Shown: in pieces, positions 7,648 through 16,624 of the stretch
Position numbering within the stretch: the first letter of the stretch is position 1
Layout of the letters: every line of letters starts with the position of its first letter
NCBI GenBank assembly: GCA_012515235.1
Contig: JAAYYU010000178.1
Span: forward strand, 1 to 43,858
From: Candidatus Anammoximicrobium sp.
Lineage (GTDB): Bacteria > Planctomycetota > Planctomycetia > Pirellulales > Pirellulaceae
Reading direction: 5' to 3'
DNA length: 43,858 bases
Position numbers and translations under genes: made by a program
The notes under the pieces: generated by a model
Databases searched by the model: none
Seen by the model: the letters and a program-made list of their open reading frames with translations, nothing else
Told to the model about the DNA's origin: nothing

Positions 7648-9024
7648 TTATCCAATCAGAGGTTCTTCGTGGGCGTATTCTATCGCCTGCTTTCGCTGGC
7701 CGCGAGACAGGGCGATGAAGGCCGTGATCGGCCCCAGCCGGCCGACGAACATCAGCAGGATGATCGCCATCTGTCCGCCGGCGCTCAAGTGCGGCGTAAT
7801 CCCCGTGCTCAGCCCCACCGTGCCAAGCGCCGAGACGACCTCGAAGGCTTTGTCCATGAAGTCGCCCGCCGTCACGGCGTACGGATGGTCGGTGGGTTCC
7901 ATGACCAGCAACGTCATCAGCGCGACGACGGCCAAGGCGGTAAAGCCGCCCGCGGCCGCGATCGCTCGAGCGACGGCCGCTTCCGGAATCGTCCGCCGAA
8001 CCACGTGGATCTGACGCCGGCCGAGGAAACTGTTCCAGACGCGCAAAACCAAGACCGTCAACGTCGACACCTTGAATCCGCCGGCGGTCGAGCAAGCACC
8101 GGCGCCGACCGCCATGAGCAGGATAGACAGGAACAACGCCGCACTGGTCAGTTGTCCGACTTCGATCGTATTGAACCCCGCGGTCCGGCAGGTCGCGGAA
8201 TGAAACCACGCCACCAACAGACGCCGGGGCAGAGACATCTCCCGCAAGACGCCGTCCCGCTCCAGCAACAAGAACATGCCGGCCCCGAAGACCAGCAACA
8301 CGGCGCTCCCGGCCAGCATCAGCTTGCTGTGCAGCAGGAGCGCATCCCAGCAGTCTCGCCAGCGGTGGTGCCAATGGCGGCTGATATCGATCAACACGGG
8401 AAACCCGAGGCCGCCCGTGATGATCAGCAACGGAACGGCCAGGTTCACCACCCAATCGCCCTGGTAGCGGATCAGACTGTCGTCGTGGAGCCCGAAGCCG
8501 GCGTTGCAGAAGGCCGAGACCGTGTGAAAGAAGGCGTGCCACAGCGCGAGGCCGGGGCGGTAATCAAACAGGAATCGGACGAACAACACCAGCGTGCCGA
8601 CGCTTTCCAACAGCAGCGTCAAACGGAGTACGCGGCCCAGCACCCAGCGCACGTCGACGTTCTCGCCGGCTCCCAGGGTCTCGGTGATCACGGCTCGCTG
8701 CCGCAACCCCTGGCGGCCTCCCAATCGCAGCGTGAGGTACGTTGTCACCGTCATAATCCCGATCCCGCCGACCTGGATCAGGGTCAGGATCACCACTTGC
8801 CCGAACCAAGAAAAGTCCTGGCCCGTGGAGCGGACCGTCAAACCCGTGACGCACGTGGCGCTGGTGGCGGTGAACGCTGCGTCCAGCGCCGTGATGGGAC
8901 GCTGGCCGTCCCGGAAGGACACGGGCTGCGCCAGCAGCACGGCCCCGATGGCGATCGTCGCGGCATACCAGGCGACCGATACGCGGGCCGGGTGCTGTTC
9001 GATCGAACCGATGAATTTGGCCAT
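7648..9024 (-). CDS. ktrB: KtrB/TrkH-family potassium channel subunit
   Basis: Integral membrane K+ (or Na+-dependent K+) transporter subunit of 458 residues. All four selectivity-filter half-sites expected of the TrkH/Ktr superfamily can be read: TCVTGLTV, SAFCNAGFG, TCRTAGFNT and SALGTVGLSTG. Each has the key glycine. LIQVGGIGIMT in the first repeat is typical of KtrB, and the length agrees. The start is ATG at 9024. The gene lies 25 bases downstream of the DUF4091 gene and is followed by its RCK partner, so the channel and its regulator are clearly co-transcribed. Confidence 0.94.
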   Translation of the reverse strand: MAKFIGSIEQHPARVSVAWYAATIAIGAVLLAQPVSFRDGQRPITALDAAFTATSATCVTGLTVRSTGQDFSWFGQVVILTLIQVGGIGIMTVTTYLTLRLGGRQGLRQRAVITETLGAGENVDVRWVLGRVLRLTLLLESVGTLVLFVRFLFDYRPGLALWHAFFHTVSAFCNAGFGLHDDSLIRYQGDWVVNLAVPLLIITGGLGFPVLIDISRHWHHRWRDCWDALLLHSKLMLAGSAVLLVFGAGMFLLLERDGVLREMSLPRRLLVAWFHSATCRTAGFNTIEVGQLTSAALFLSILLMAVGAGACSTAGGFKVSTLTVLVLRVWNSFLGRRQIHVVRRTIPEAAVARAIAAAGGFTALAVVALMTLLVMEPTDHPYAVTAGDFMDKAFEVVSALGTVGLSTGITPHLSAGGQMAIILLMFVGRLGPITAFIALSRGQRKQAIEYAHEEPLIG

Positions 9025-9049
9025 AGATTCTGATGGGAAACGGCCTTGG

Positions 9050-12000
9050 TTAGGGTCCCCGCCGCAGTCCCTCGCTCCCTCCGAGATGTTCGATGGCCTC
9101 GGCCACCACCCGGCGATGATCGTAGATCGGCGCCGGATCGGTCGTGAACTTCGTCATCTCGGCCGTGATCGCGGCCGGCACAAGCAGCAGGTCTTCCAAG
9201 CGGCGGACTTCCGCCGGCGGCAATTGCGAGCGGCGTTGCTGAATCAACTCGCGGAGCAGGTGCAGGCACTCATAATCCTCGACTCCCTCGCGGAGCATCT
9301 CCCAGCGGATGCTGGAGACCGGCGGGGCGATCACGGGCTCGTCGCCAGACGCTCCGGGCACGGCGACTGCCAGCGGCGGATAGATGAACCGGCCGTCGCC
9401 GTTGCCCCAATAGCGTTTCACGCCGCGGGGCGTCGAGTAGCCGCTGACGTAGCCCATCGGATCCTCGTAAGGGTTCTGCGGCTGGTCGGGATACGCCGCC
9501 GAGGACGTCCAGTAGTTTGTCTGCCAGACCAGCGTCCCGACGATGTTCCGCTGCCACGTCTGCCAATGCCAGACCCGCAGTTCCGTCGCCGGGTGATCGA
9601 TGAACAGCGTGCAGTAGGGCGCCTTGGGGCCGGTGCAGACGTACCACCAGAACGCCTCGCCGTGCGCCCGCCGTTTCTCCGCCTCGGCGTGGTCGTAGTT
9701 GGAACTTACCGGGCACCAGATGTCGACCAATCCCGCCAGGATGTTTTCGCCCGGCTCCTCGGTCAGCATCCGCCGCAAGCCCGGCGCGGCCTGCTTCAGC
9801 CGTCTCATGCCCTGGGCGACGAACTCGTAGTCCCGCGGCTCGGGCTCGTCGAACCAGTACACATAGGCCATGTCCAGCCAGCCGCGCTGGCGGAAATGGG
9901 CTTCCAGTTGACCGGCGTAGTGGGAGAACATGGCCTGATACTGCGGCGTGTCTTCGCCGAACTGGCCGATCCGCGGCGTAGTACGCTCGTGGAACGTGCC
10001 CCCGCCCATGCCTTCGATCGGCACGTCGAAGTTGTTGAAGTGGTACTTGCTGACGGCCTCCGACATGGCACGGTCGAACGCCGTGAAATCGACCTCGGCC
10101 CGCGGCGGATTCTCCTGCGGCAGGAACTTGACGCCAATCCGGTCCAGCGGCGCGGGATCGTACGGGCTGATGCGGTGGTCGGCAAACGACTGGTGATACA
10201 AGGCCAGCACGCGGCGTTTGTCGGCCTCGGTCTTGGCCCCGTGGTAGCGGAAGATGTTGCCCACCGACAGGCCGAACGCCGTCCGCAAATGGTTGCCTTG
10301 GGGCAAGGCAAAGTTCCAGACGTGCAGGTCCAGCGGGATCTGCGCCGAGAAGCCTTCGGCCTGCAGCCTGATCTGCCCGCGATAATCTCCGGGTCGCGTG
10401 CCGGTCGGAACCTGCACCAGCACCCACAGCGGTTGATTCTGGCCGGCGGCGACGTCCAGCGGCTTGGCCAGCGGCGGCAGGGCGTCGGGCCACCAATCCC
10501 GGACGCCGGTGGCGTCCGTGGGCTGCTGGACGAAATGGTAGTAGACGTACAGGATCTGCACCCGGTCCGCCGCCAGCGTGGCGCCGTCCGGTCCGCGCAA
10601 CTCGGATGCGGTCGCCGTCAAGCCGCGCAGGTGCCGGGCTGGCCGGACGACGATCTGAGCCGCCTCGAAGTCGTTCTGAGCCGCTTCCAAACGGACGCCG
10701 TCCCCCGCGGCCTGCGGCACAGGCCGCCCCCGCGGCACCTTCCGCGTCGCGTCGCACCACCACACGGCCGTGTCGCCCGCGACGCCCGCAATCCGCTGGC
10801 CGTAGTCGCTGCGGTAGAAGTCGGGGACCCGGATCGTCAGACGGCCTTCCGCCAGCGCGACCGCGCCGTCCAGGATCTGGAACGTCATCTGGTGAATGCC
10901 GGCGCCCCGCGACGGCAACGCCGCCTGTAACGGGCAACTCTGCCGCGGCAACGCCACGGCCACCGCCGGAGTCTCGCCGGACCCCGTACCGCCGCTCAGG
11001 CTCAAGCGGAGTTTTCGCTCCCGGTTCGCGGCGTTCCGGACGCTTACCCACAGCTGATCATGGCCCGTGCCCGCGTCTCGCTGCAACCGCATCGACTCGA
11101 TCGTCAGGTCGGCGGCGGCCGGCGCGAGGTCCGCCCAGACCGTCTCGCCCGTCAGGTCGCAAGCGGCGCCGCTCAAACGGCCAGAGAACTCCACCCGATC
11201 CACCTGCAGATTGACTCGCGCCCCGTCGCTGCGGAGTCGCACCAGCAACCGGGGCGCCGGCAGCAACTTCGCCGGCACCTCCGCCGCTGCCCCGCCCTCG
11301 CCCGCCGGAGTCGCCAGCGGCAGCCACGTTTGCCCGTCGCGACTGATTTCGACCACACAACGCCCGGACGTGTGGTAGTTGACATTCACTTCCACGCGCG
11401 CCGACAGCCAGTCGTGCTGCGGGAGTCCAAACTCATAGCTCACTTGGCTGCCGGCCGAAAACAGCCAGCGATCCGAGTTGAACCAGGCCGTCGCGCTGCG
11501 GAGCGTGCGGTGATAATTGCTGCCCTCGTGGCCGAACGATCCGGAGAACGTGTACTGCCCGTCGCGGACGGATTCGCCCTCGCCGAGCGTCAGATCTCCG
11601 GCGGCGCGATGCACAGGCACCGCGGGAGTCACCCGCACCCGGTCGAACTGGATCGCTCCCGTCGCGTGCCACTGCCCCAGTCGCAGGAACCCGCCGTCAC
11701 ACTGGTCCGGCACGCGGAAGGCGTGGCCGACCCACTGCCAGTCGGACGCGAGGCCGACGTGATCGCGATTGGCGAAATTCGGGCCGGTGATCGCCATGCC
11801 GGACCCGCTGATGCGGCGCAGACGAGTCTCAAAGCGATAGGTCCGCCCCGGCTGGAACGAAAGTCCGTCGCACCGCCACAGACTGGAATCGTCGCCTTGG
11901 CCCTTGACCTCCAGCCACTGCCGCTCCACCCAGCGTCCCGCGCCCTCCAGACGCCAGGCCTCCGGAGCCGTGTCGCCGCGGTCGAACTCGGCGTTCGGAA

Positions 12001-12142
12001 CGTTTAGGGTTTCGGCGGCGGGGATTCCGCCGCCGACCGCGCACAGGCTTCCCAGGAACAGCAACAGGCATGGGAAACCCCGTCGAAGGGACAGAAGCCG
12101 CGATGAACGTGGAGCCAAACGTGCGGGCGGGTGCGTGTTCAT
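9050..12142 (-). CDS. Secreted DUF4091/GH123-like glycoside hydrolase domain protein
   Basis: Large exported protein of 1030 residues. It has a twin-Arg-containing basic N-terminus and a hydrophobic stretch ending near GGGIPAAETL, probably a Sec signal. Residues about 45-185 look like a carbohydrate-binding jelly roll (NVPNAEFDRGDTAPEAW... FDRVRV), with another beta-rich module to about 330. From about 560 the sequence follows DUF4091/GH123-like proteins: YVYWFDEPEP with an Asp765-Glu766 pair at the position of the GH123 catalytic dyad, many Trp residues, and the closing SSIRWEMLREGVEDYE. GH123 enzymes act on N-acetylgalactosaminides; that substrate is only a guess here. The start is ATG at 12142, divergent from the ThuA gene. 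The ktrBA genes follow closely, probably by read-through. Confidence 0.82.
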   Translation of the reverse strand: MNTHPPARLAPRSSRLLSLRRGFPCLLLFLGSLCAVGGGIPAAETLNVPNAEFDRGDTAPEAWRLEGAGRWVERQWLEVKGQGDDSSLWRCDGLSFQPGRTYRFETRLRRISGSGMAITGPNFANRDHVGLASDWQWVGHAFRVPDQCDGGFLRLGQWHATGAIQFDRVRVTPAVPVHRAAGDLTLGEGESVRDGQYTFSGSFGHEGSNYHRTLRSATAWFNSDRWLFSAGSQVSYEFGLPQHDWLSARVEVNVNYHTSGRCVVEISRDGQTWLPLATPAGEGGAAAEVPAKLLPAPRLLVRLRSDGARVNLQVDRVEFSGRLSGAACDLTGETVWADLAPAAADLTIESMRLQRDAGTGHDQLWVSVRNAANRERKLRLSLSGGTGSGETPAVAVALPRQSCPLQAALPSRGAGIHQMTFQILDGAVALAEGRLTIRVPDFYRSDYGQRIAGVAGDTAVWWCDATRKVPRGRPVPQAAGDGVRLEAAQNDFEAAQIVVRPARHLRGLTATASELRGPDGATLAADRVQILYVYYHFVQQPTDATGVRDWWPDALPPLAKPLDVAAGQNQPLWVLVQVPTGTRPGDYRGQIRLQAEGFSAQIPLDLHVWNFALPQGNHLRTAFGLSVGNIFRYHGAKTEADKRRVLALYHQSFADHRISPYDPAPLDRIGVKFLPQENPPRAEVDFTAFDRAMSEAVSKYHFNNFDVPIEGMGGGTFHERTTPRIGQFGEDTPQYQAMFSHYAGQLEAHFRQRGWLDMAYVYWFDEPEPRDYEFVAQGMRRLKQAAPGLRRMLTEEPGENILAGLVDIWCPVSSNYDHAEAEKRRAHGEAFWWYVCTGPKAPYCTLFIDHPATELRVWHWQTWQRNIVGTLVWQTNYWTSSAAYPDQPQNPYEDPMGYVSGYSTPRGVKRYWGNGDGRFIYPPLAVAVPGASGDEPVIAPPVSSIRWEMLREGVEDYECLHLLRELIQQRRSQLPPAEVRRLEDLLLVPAAITAEMTKFTTDPAPIYDHRRVVAEAIEHLGGSEGLRRGP

Positions 12143-12367
12143 GGTTCACTTAAGCCGATTGTCAGGTTGGTCGGGAACTGGTTGGCAAGCCGCCATTGTT
12201 GCACGAACGTCCGGGCTTTCCAAGGTCGCCCCCCGTGTTCCAGAGCCGCGTTCCTGTTTTCGCCGCTCGAACGGCCAGTTTCCCCGCGTTCAGGCTCGCC
12301 GCAAGAGCAAAGGGGATGTACGATGTTTTGATCCGCGACCCGTTCCTTCCTTTCGGAGACGCACACC

Positions 12368-13159
12368 ATGCTCGCATCCTTCGCTAGAACATCGTCCGCT
12401 TGGGGCTTCGGCGGAACCCTGCTGATCGCCGCCTGGTGCCAGGCCATCGGTACGCGGGCCGCCGAACCAACGCCGGCTCCAACCGCCAAACCAATCCTCC
12501 TGCTCACCGGAGAAGACGACCCCGGTCACAAATGGAAGGAGACGACCCCCGTGCTTCGGTCTCAGTTGCAGCAGGACGCTCGATTGCAGATCCAGGTGGT
12601 GGAGGACCTGAAGTTCCTGCGCTCGCCGGACCTGCACCAGTTCGCAGCCATCGTGATGCATTTCAAGAACTATGATCCGGCCGTGCCGGGACCGGAGGGG
12701 CAAGAGAACCTGGCCCGGTTCGTGCGCGCGGGCGGCGGCGCCGTGTTGGTCCATTTCACTTGCGGCGCGTTCCAGGAGTGGCCCGAATTTGTCAATCTCG
12801 CCGGCCGCGTCTGGAACCCGAAACTCCGCGGCCACGATCCCTATGGCGTCTTCCGCGTGGACATCACCGACCCGAACCATCCGATCACCCGCGGCTTGGC
12901 CTCGTTCGAGGTGCCCGACGAGTTGTACACTTGTCTGGCGGGAGAGCCGCCTATCACGGTGCTTGCCACGGCAGTCTCGAAGGTCGACCAGAAAACCTAT
13001 CCGATCGCGTTCACTCTGACCTACGGCAAGGGACGCGTGTTTCACAGCGTGCTCGGCCACGACGTCAAGGCCTTCCACACGCCGGCCGTCGGCGAATTGT
13101 TCCGCCGCGCCACTGCCTGGGCCGCAGGACTGGAGCCAGCCGCCCAAGGTGACCGCTGA
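12368..13159 (+). CDS. ThuA-domain (trehalose utilisation/class I GATase-like fold) protein, exported
   Basis: Protein of 263 residues with a weak signal peptide (hydrophobic residues 8-28, cleavage near TRAAEP). The body is a ThuA domain, a glutamine-amidotransferase-like fold common in planctomycete sugar-catabolism loci. The marks are LLTGEDDPGHKWKETTPVL at the start, a FVRAGGGAVLVHF turn, HPITRGL in the middle, and GKGRVFHSVLGHD near the end. No GATase nucleophile Cys is evident, so a catalytic role is uncertain. The start is ATG at 12368 with CGGAGA eight bases before it. It is divergent from the DUF4091 gene across 225 bases that must hold both promoters, although I see no clear box. 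ThuA proteins often sit with oxidoreductases; none is here. Confidence 0.85.
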   Translation: MLASFARTSSAWGFGGTLLIAAWCQAIGTRAAEPTPAPTAKPILLLTGEDDPGHKWKETTPVLRSQLQQDARLQIQVVEDLKFLRSPDLHQFAAIVMHFKNYDPAVPGPEGQENLARFVRAGGGAVLVHFTCGAFQEWPEFVNLAGRVWNPKLRGHDPYGVFRVDITDPNHPITRGLASFEVPDELYTCLAGEPPITVLATAVSKVDQKTYPIAFTLTYGKGRVFHSVLGHDVKAFHTPAVGELFRRATAWAAGLEPAAQGDR

Positions 13160-13219
13160 GCACCAAACGGGAAACAGCCACGCAAAGTCGCTGTCTATGA
13201 TGACACGGTCGCGCGAAAT

Positions 13220-13316
13220 GGGGTCAGGCTTACAGAATTCAGTTTTGGCCGAGTTGGGTGCCAGCCACGTCGTACGACTCTACTCGGCCAAAACTGAATT
13301 CTGTAAGCCTGACCCC
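13220..13316. repeat. 97-base inverted-repeat element, copy 2 (perfect arms)
   Basis: The 34-base arms 13220-13253 and 13283-13316 are perfect inverted copies, with a 29-base loop. The outer tips are the same as in copy 1 at 6183-6280 (GGGGTCAGGCTTACAGAATT), and the loops share GCCAGC and ACGAC. It lies 60 bases after the ThuA stop codon, in the 300-base space before the BBP7 gene. The rest of that space (13160-13219, 13317-13459) shows nothing beyond the BBP7 upstream region. The perfect symmetry suggests recent insertion or selection on the hairpin. It may serve as a transcription terminator for the ThuA gene. Confidence 0.88.
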
Positions 13317-13459
13317 AGCACCGAAAGTCCAGGCGACAACCAAGGCTGATAAACTGGGATGTCTGGGAAGTCTTCTCCGGGTGTATCAAAGAATCTTCAG
13401 CAACCGGTGGTACCGGTCGATGAAGAAAACCGGGTCTTTTCACATGGGGGGGATATTCC

Positions 13460-14824
13460 ATGAGAACCAGTCTGAGAATCTGTATGGTGGTGGGCTCGGT
13501 GTCGCTTCTGCTCGTGGCAGGGTCGGCAGTTCAGGCCCAGTCGTTGCCTTACCAACCGGTGGTGTTGCCCGCGCAAGCTCCGCCGGGTCTGCCCGGCTAT
13601 GGCGTGCCGTACGCGGTCGCCCCGGTGGCCGTCAACGCGTATGGCCAGCCCGTGCCGGTCTTGACCCAGGGCGTCGCCGTTCCGGTCACGAAGACGGCCG
13701 AATTGACGCGTTCCGCAGACGGGCAAACGAGTCCGTCTTACCGCGTGACCGTGGTCGGCGACGAGATGCAGAAGTTGCAAAAGGACGAGAAGCAGCAGGA
13801 GCCGAAGGCGGAGTGGTTGGAGGACACCAGTTGCAAGGCCGGTGATTGCGGCACGAAGAGCTGCGGGCATGTCGGCCAGTGCTGCTGCCATCCGTACACG
13901 CTGCGAGTCTACGGCGAGTACCTGTATCTGCGGGCCCGCGACGCGGAAGTGTGCTACGCGGTGGAGACGAACTCCAGCTTGCCGCAGGAAATCTCCGCCT
14001 TCCCGGGCGTTCCCGTCCAAACTTCGCCGGTCGGCGTGTTGGACCAGGATTACTCGTCGGGATTCCGCGCCGGGTTCGGGATCTGCCTGGACGAATGCAG
14101 CGAAATCGGCGCCAGCTATACGTGGTTCGACACGTCCACGGAGGATTCCATCACGCGGAATCCCAAGTATCCGATCCGGCAGATCATGCCGATGGCGTTG
14201 CATCCCGCCACGTTTGACGCGATCACGGGGACGGTCGAGGCGGCGGGCCGCCACGACATCGAGTTCGATTTGATCGACGTGGATTATCGCCGGTTTCTGG
14301 TCCAGGATTGCATGTCCCATTTGGAATACGTGATCGGAGTCCGCTGGGGCGATTTGGAACAGAGCTTCGCGGCCCGCTACACGGACGATCTGGCCCAGAC
14401 GGCGAATGCCTATACGGCAGCGACGGACATCGACTTCACGGGTGCCGGCGTGCGGCTGGGCCTGGAAGGCGAACGCTACTACTGCCGCGTGCCGATCAAG
14501 TTGTACATGAAGGGCTTCGCCAGCTTGATGGCCGGCGAATTCGACGCGACGTACCAGCAGACCGTGCAGAACATGGGCAACTACGGTGTGAACACGGGCT
14601 GGAAGGCCGGCCGGATTGTCCCCACCTTTGATCTCGAGCTCGGCGGCGGTTTCTACCTGCCCGGCGGAACGCTGCAGGCCACCGTCGGCTACGTCTTCAG
14701 TGCTTGGACCAACGTGGTCAAGACGGAGGACTGGATCCACGCGGTCCAGACCAACGACTTCCGCGACATGGACGACTCGATCACCTTCGACGGGCTTGTG
14801 GCCCGAGTGGAAGGCCGGTTCTAA
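13460..14824 (+). CDS. BBP7-family outer membrane beta-barrel protein
   Basis: Exported protein of 454 residues. The signal peptide covers 1-27 (hydrophobic VVGSVSLLLVAG, cleavage after VQAQ). A Pro/Val-rich segment up to about residue 120 and a Cys-rich patch at about 125-147 (seven Cys, including CCC) precede the barrel. From about 150, alternating aromatic/polar strands (FRAGFGICLDE, SEIGASYTWFDT, YYCRVPIKLYMKGFASL) and the C-terminal GLVARVEGRF fit an outer-membrane beta-barrel ending in Phe. The pattern matches the planctomycete BBP7 family, whose function is not known. ATG at 13460 has a strong GGGGGGA ribosome site seven bases upstream. The gene appears monocistronic, with an inverted-repeat element before it and a hairpin after it. 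Confidence 0.83.
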   Translation: MRTSLRICMVVGSVSLLLVAGSAVQAQSLPYQPVVLPAQAPPGLPGYGVPYAVAPVAVNAYGQPVPVLTQGVAVPVTKTAELTRSADGQTSPSYRVTVVGDEMQKLQKDEKQQEPKAEWLEDTSCKAGDCGTKSCGHVGQCCCHPYTLRVYGEYLYLRARDAEVCYAVETNSSLPQEISAFPGVPVQTSPVGVLDQDYSSGFRAGFGICLDECSEIGASYTWFDTSTEDSITRNPKYPIRQIMPMALHPATFDAITGTVEAAGRHDIEFDLIDVDYRRFLVQDCMSHLEYVIGVRWGDLEQSFAARYTDDLAQTANAYTAATDIDFTGAGVRLGLEGERYYCRVPIKLYMKGFASLMAGEFDATYQQTVQNMGNYGVNTGWKAGRIVPTFDLELGGGFYLPGGTLQATVGYVFSAWTNVVKTEDWIHAVQTNDFRDMDDSITFDGLVARVEGRF

Positions 14825-14885
14825 GCGGCGGGTCGGCCCGTTCGCGGAAAAGGCCTAGTCCATCACCTGCTTGGATATTCTCCCG

Positions 14886-14917
14886 GAACGCCGGCGAGCG
14901 CAAGCCCGCCGGCGTTC
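14886..14917 (+). terminator. Hairpin terminator after BBP7 gene
   Basis: Perfect 11-base arms GAACGCCGGCG/CGCCGGCGTTC (14886-14896, 14907-14917) enclose a 10-base loop. A short T-rich run, TGGCTTTCTT, follows on the plus strand. It begins 62 bases past the BBP7 stop and lies between two convergent genes, so it may limit transcription from both sides, but only the plus strand has a T-rich tail. Confidence 0.6.
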
Positions 14918-14938
14918 TGGCTTTCTTGCCGCGTGCCT

Positions 14939-16090
14939 TCAATAACGGAACACGGCGACCGCCGGCGGCGCCGGGATCTGCTCGGCCGCCACGGCGTACA
15001 CAGCGCCGCGGTGCAACAGGGTTTGCACGGCGGCCAGATCGAGGAGTTCGTCGTCGCCGCGCGGGAACGCCGCCGCGTGCTGGCTGACCTCGCCGGTGGC
15101 CGGATCGAAGACGCCCCAGCGATGCGCCGCCCGGTCCACAAACAACGATTCAATCCGGCCTTGGTGCGCCGCGGGCACGATCCGGCAGAGATCGTCCGAC
15201 GTCTTGCCTGTGCCCGCCAACTTCCGGTATTTGGCGGCTGCCTCCTGCTGGGCGTCCGCGACGCGAGCCTTGATCAGCGGCCAGGTGCGGCTGTGCAGTT
15301 CGTGCTCCGAGAGATGGTCGGAATTTCCGAACAATTCCTCGTTGGCAAGGCAGGCGTAGCTGGAAATCTCGCGGTAGATCGGCAGCAGATACTGGACCCC
15401 CGCCAGGATCAACGGAGCCCGCTGGTCGCGCAACGGTTCGCGCAGGGCCGCGTCAATCGCGCGGAAATACTGGGCGAGTTCGTCTTTGACAGGCTCCCGC
15501 TCGCCGCCCAGACGGTGGACGACGGCGGACGATTTCCCCGCCTGGCTGCGCGGGGCCGCATGAGCCAGCGAAGGCCGTCCGCCGGAATCGTAATTCAAAA
15601 ACTGAGCCAGGTTCTGCGGCAGGCCCTCCACCTTGACTTCCTGCATGCCGAACGGGCGGCCGACGAGCAAACGCACCCGATTCTGGCTGAGCGCCAGCAC
15701 AAAGTACTGGTCGTTCGCCCCGATCAAAGGCAGAAGCGGCTTGATGTGAAATCGGCGATTGACCACAACCAGCTCGTCCAACGGCAGCGGAACGCGGAAC
15801 CGGTTCCACTGCCCTTCAGTGACAAAGACGGCCAACCCCGAACTGCGTTTCTCCCAGAAGCCGGACTCCGCCGACAGTTCGCGCACGGGCTCCAACAGTC
15901 GCTTGATTTCCGAAACGCGGAGGCCGTGATCGAGAAGCCCGCGTTCGGCCTGCGCCAACAGGTTCTTGAGCCGCAACGTGTCTTGTTGCCCATCCCGCCC
16001 GGCGGCGTGGGTGGGCATGAAGATCGAGACGCACGGCTTCTGCTGGGCCGTTGTCAACCTCCTCAAATCACTGGTGCTGAAGGTGTCCAT
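14939..16090 (-). CDS. eRF1-like baeRF-domain protein
   Basis: Cytoplasmic protein of 383 residues with no signal peptide or membrane segment. The opening MDTFSTSDLRRLTTAQQ and KPCVSIFMPTH, the loop AGRDGQQDTLRLKNLLA and the later FVTEGQWNRFRVPLPLDELVVV match bacterial archaeo-eukaryotic release factor (baeRF) proteins, which share the peptide-release-factor eRF1 domain 2/3 fold. The C-terminal third (GRIESLFVDRAAHRWGVFD, LLDLAAVQTLLHRGAVYAV) corresponds to the L7Ae-like end of such proteins. I see no GGQ release motif, so a role as a true release factor is doubtful. Stress-related ribosome or nucleotide functions have been proposed for the family. The start is ATG at 16090; it is convergent with the BBP7 gene and monocistronic. 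Confidence 0.72.
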   Translation of the reverse strand: MDTFSTSDLRRLTTAQQKPCVSIFMPTHAAGRDGQQDTLRLKNLLAQAERGLLDHGLRVSEIKRLLEPVRELSAESGFWEKRSSGLAVFVTEGQWNRFRVPLPLDELVVVNRRFHIKPLLPLIGANDQYFVLALSQNRVRLLVGRPFGMQEVKVEGLPQNLAQFLNYDSGGRPSLAHAAPRSQAGKSSAVVHRLGGEREPVKDELAQYFRAIDAALREPLRDQRAPLILAGVQYLLPIYREISSYACLANEELFGNSDHLSEHELHSRTWPLIKARVADAQQEAAAKYRKLAGTGKTSDDLCRIVPAAHQGRIESLFVDRAAHRWGVFDPATGEVSQHAAAFPRGDDELLDLAAVQTLLHRGAVYAVAAEQIPAPPAVAVFRY

Positions 16091-16624
16091 CGCTGCCCCC
16101 TTTCCCTAAAGCGTGACCAAGAACGCCAAGCACTGCACAGGGAACATGCTGCAATCAGAACGCGTCGGCAAATCGCGACGGAATCGGCGGAGGCGATCCG
16201 GGGGGCCGCCCCAGGCCGGACGATCGAAATGACTTCGGACGTGGCGTCGTAGAAGCATGGCACTCGACTCAGAAGCCGAGGGGAGTGTGCATATTCGCAC
16301 ACCCGCGCCCAACCCCTCTTCCTTTACCTTAAACGCAAACCTCGTTCAGGAACAGTCGACCAACCTCGGAAAAATGGCGTTTCGGCGCGCCGAAGGAGAT
16401 TTGTCGGCACGGGCAGTGAACGGTACGGGGTTTGCAAATTCGTAGGTGTTTGTCCAGTCTCTGGACACGCGGGCCCAGCGGACGCAAAGAGTTCGGGGCG
16501 CGGTTTGCAGAACGAGGCGCTGGCCTCCGGGCTGACCGGGTCGGAGCGAATCCGATCTTCCGCGTCCGTTCCGTCGCGGTCAGCCAGATTGCGGTCGAGG
16601 AATCGGAAGCGAAGGAGAACGACG
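16091..16624. other. Divergent intergenic region before MEMO1 remnant
   Basis: This region separates the minus-strand baeRF gene from the plus-strand MEMO1 remnant. It holds a short hairpin or operator-like inverted repeat, GTGTGC-ATATTC-GCACAC (16285-16302), the only strong symmetry found. No open frame with a recognisable product and no tRNA fold were seen. Immediately before 16625 is AAGGAG, a consensus ribosome site seven bases upstream of the ATG of the remnant, so the translation signal of the old gene survives. The promoters of both neighbours presumably lie here but cannot be pointed to. Confidence 0.4.

Noticed and set aside
12290..13147. 285-codon minus-strand frame opposite the ThuA gene
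   Set aside because: The plus frame has all ThuA marks and a signal peptide; the other is its shadow.
16091..16624. Search for tRNA or structured RNA in the largest AT-richer gaps
   Set aside because: Only a short 6-base-arm hairpin was found; no cloverleaf or riboswitch-like core could be drawn by eye.
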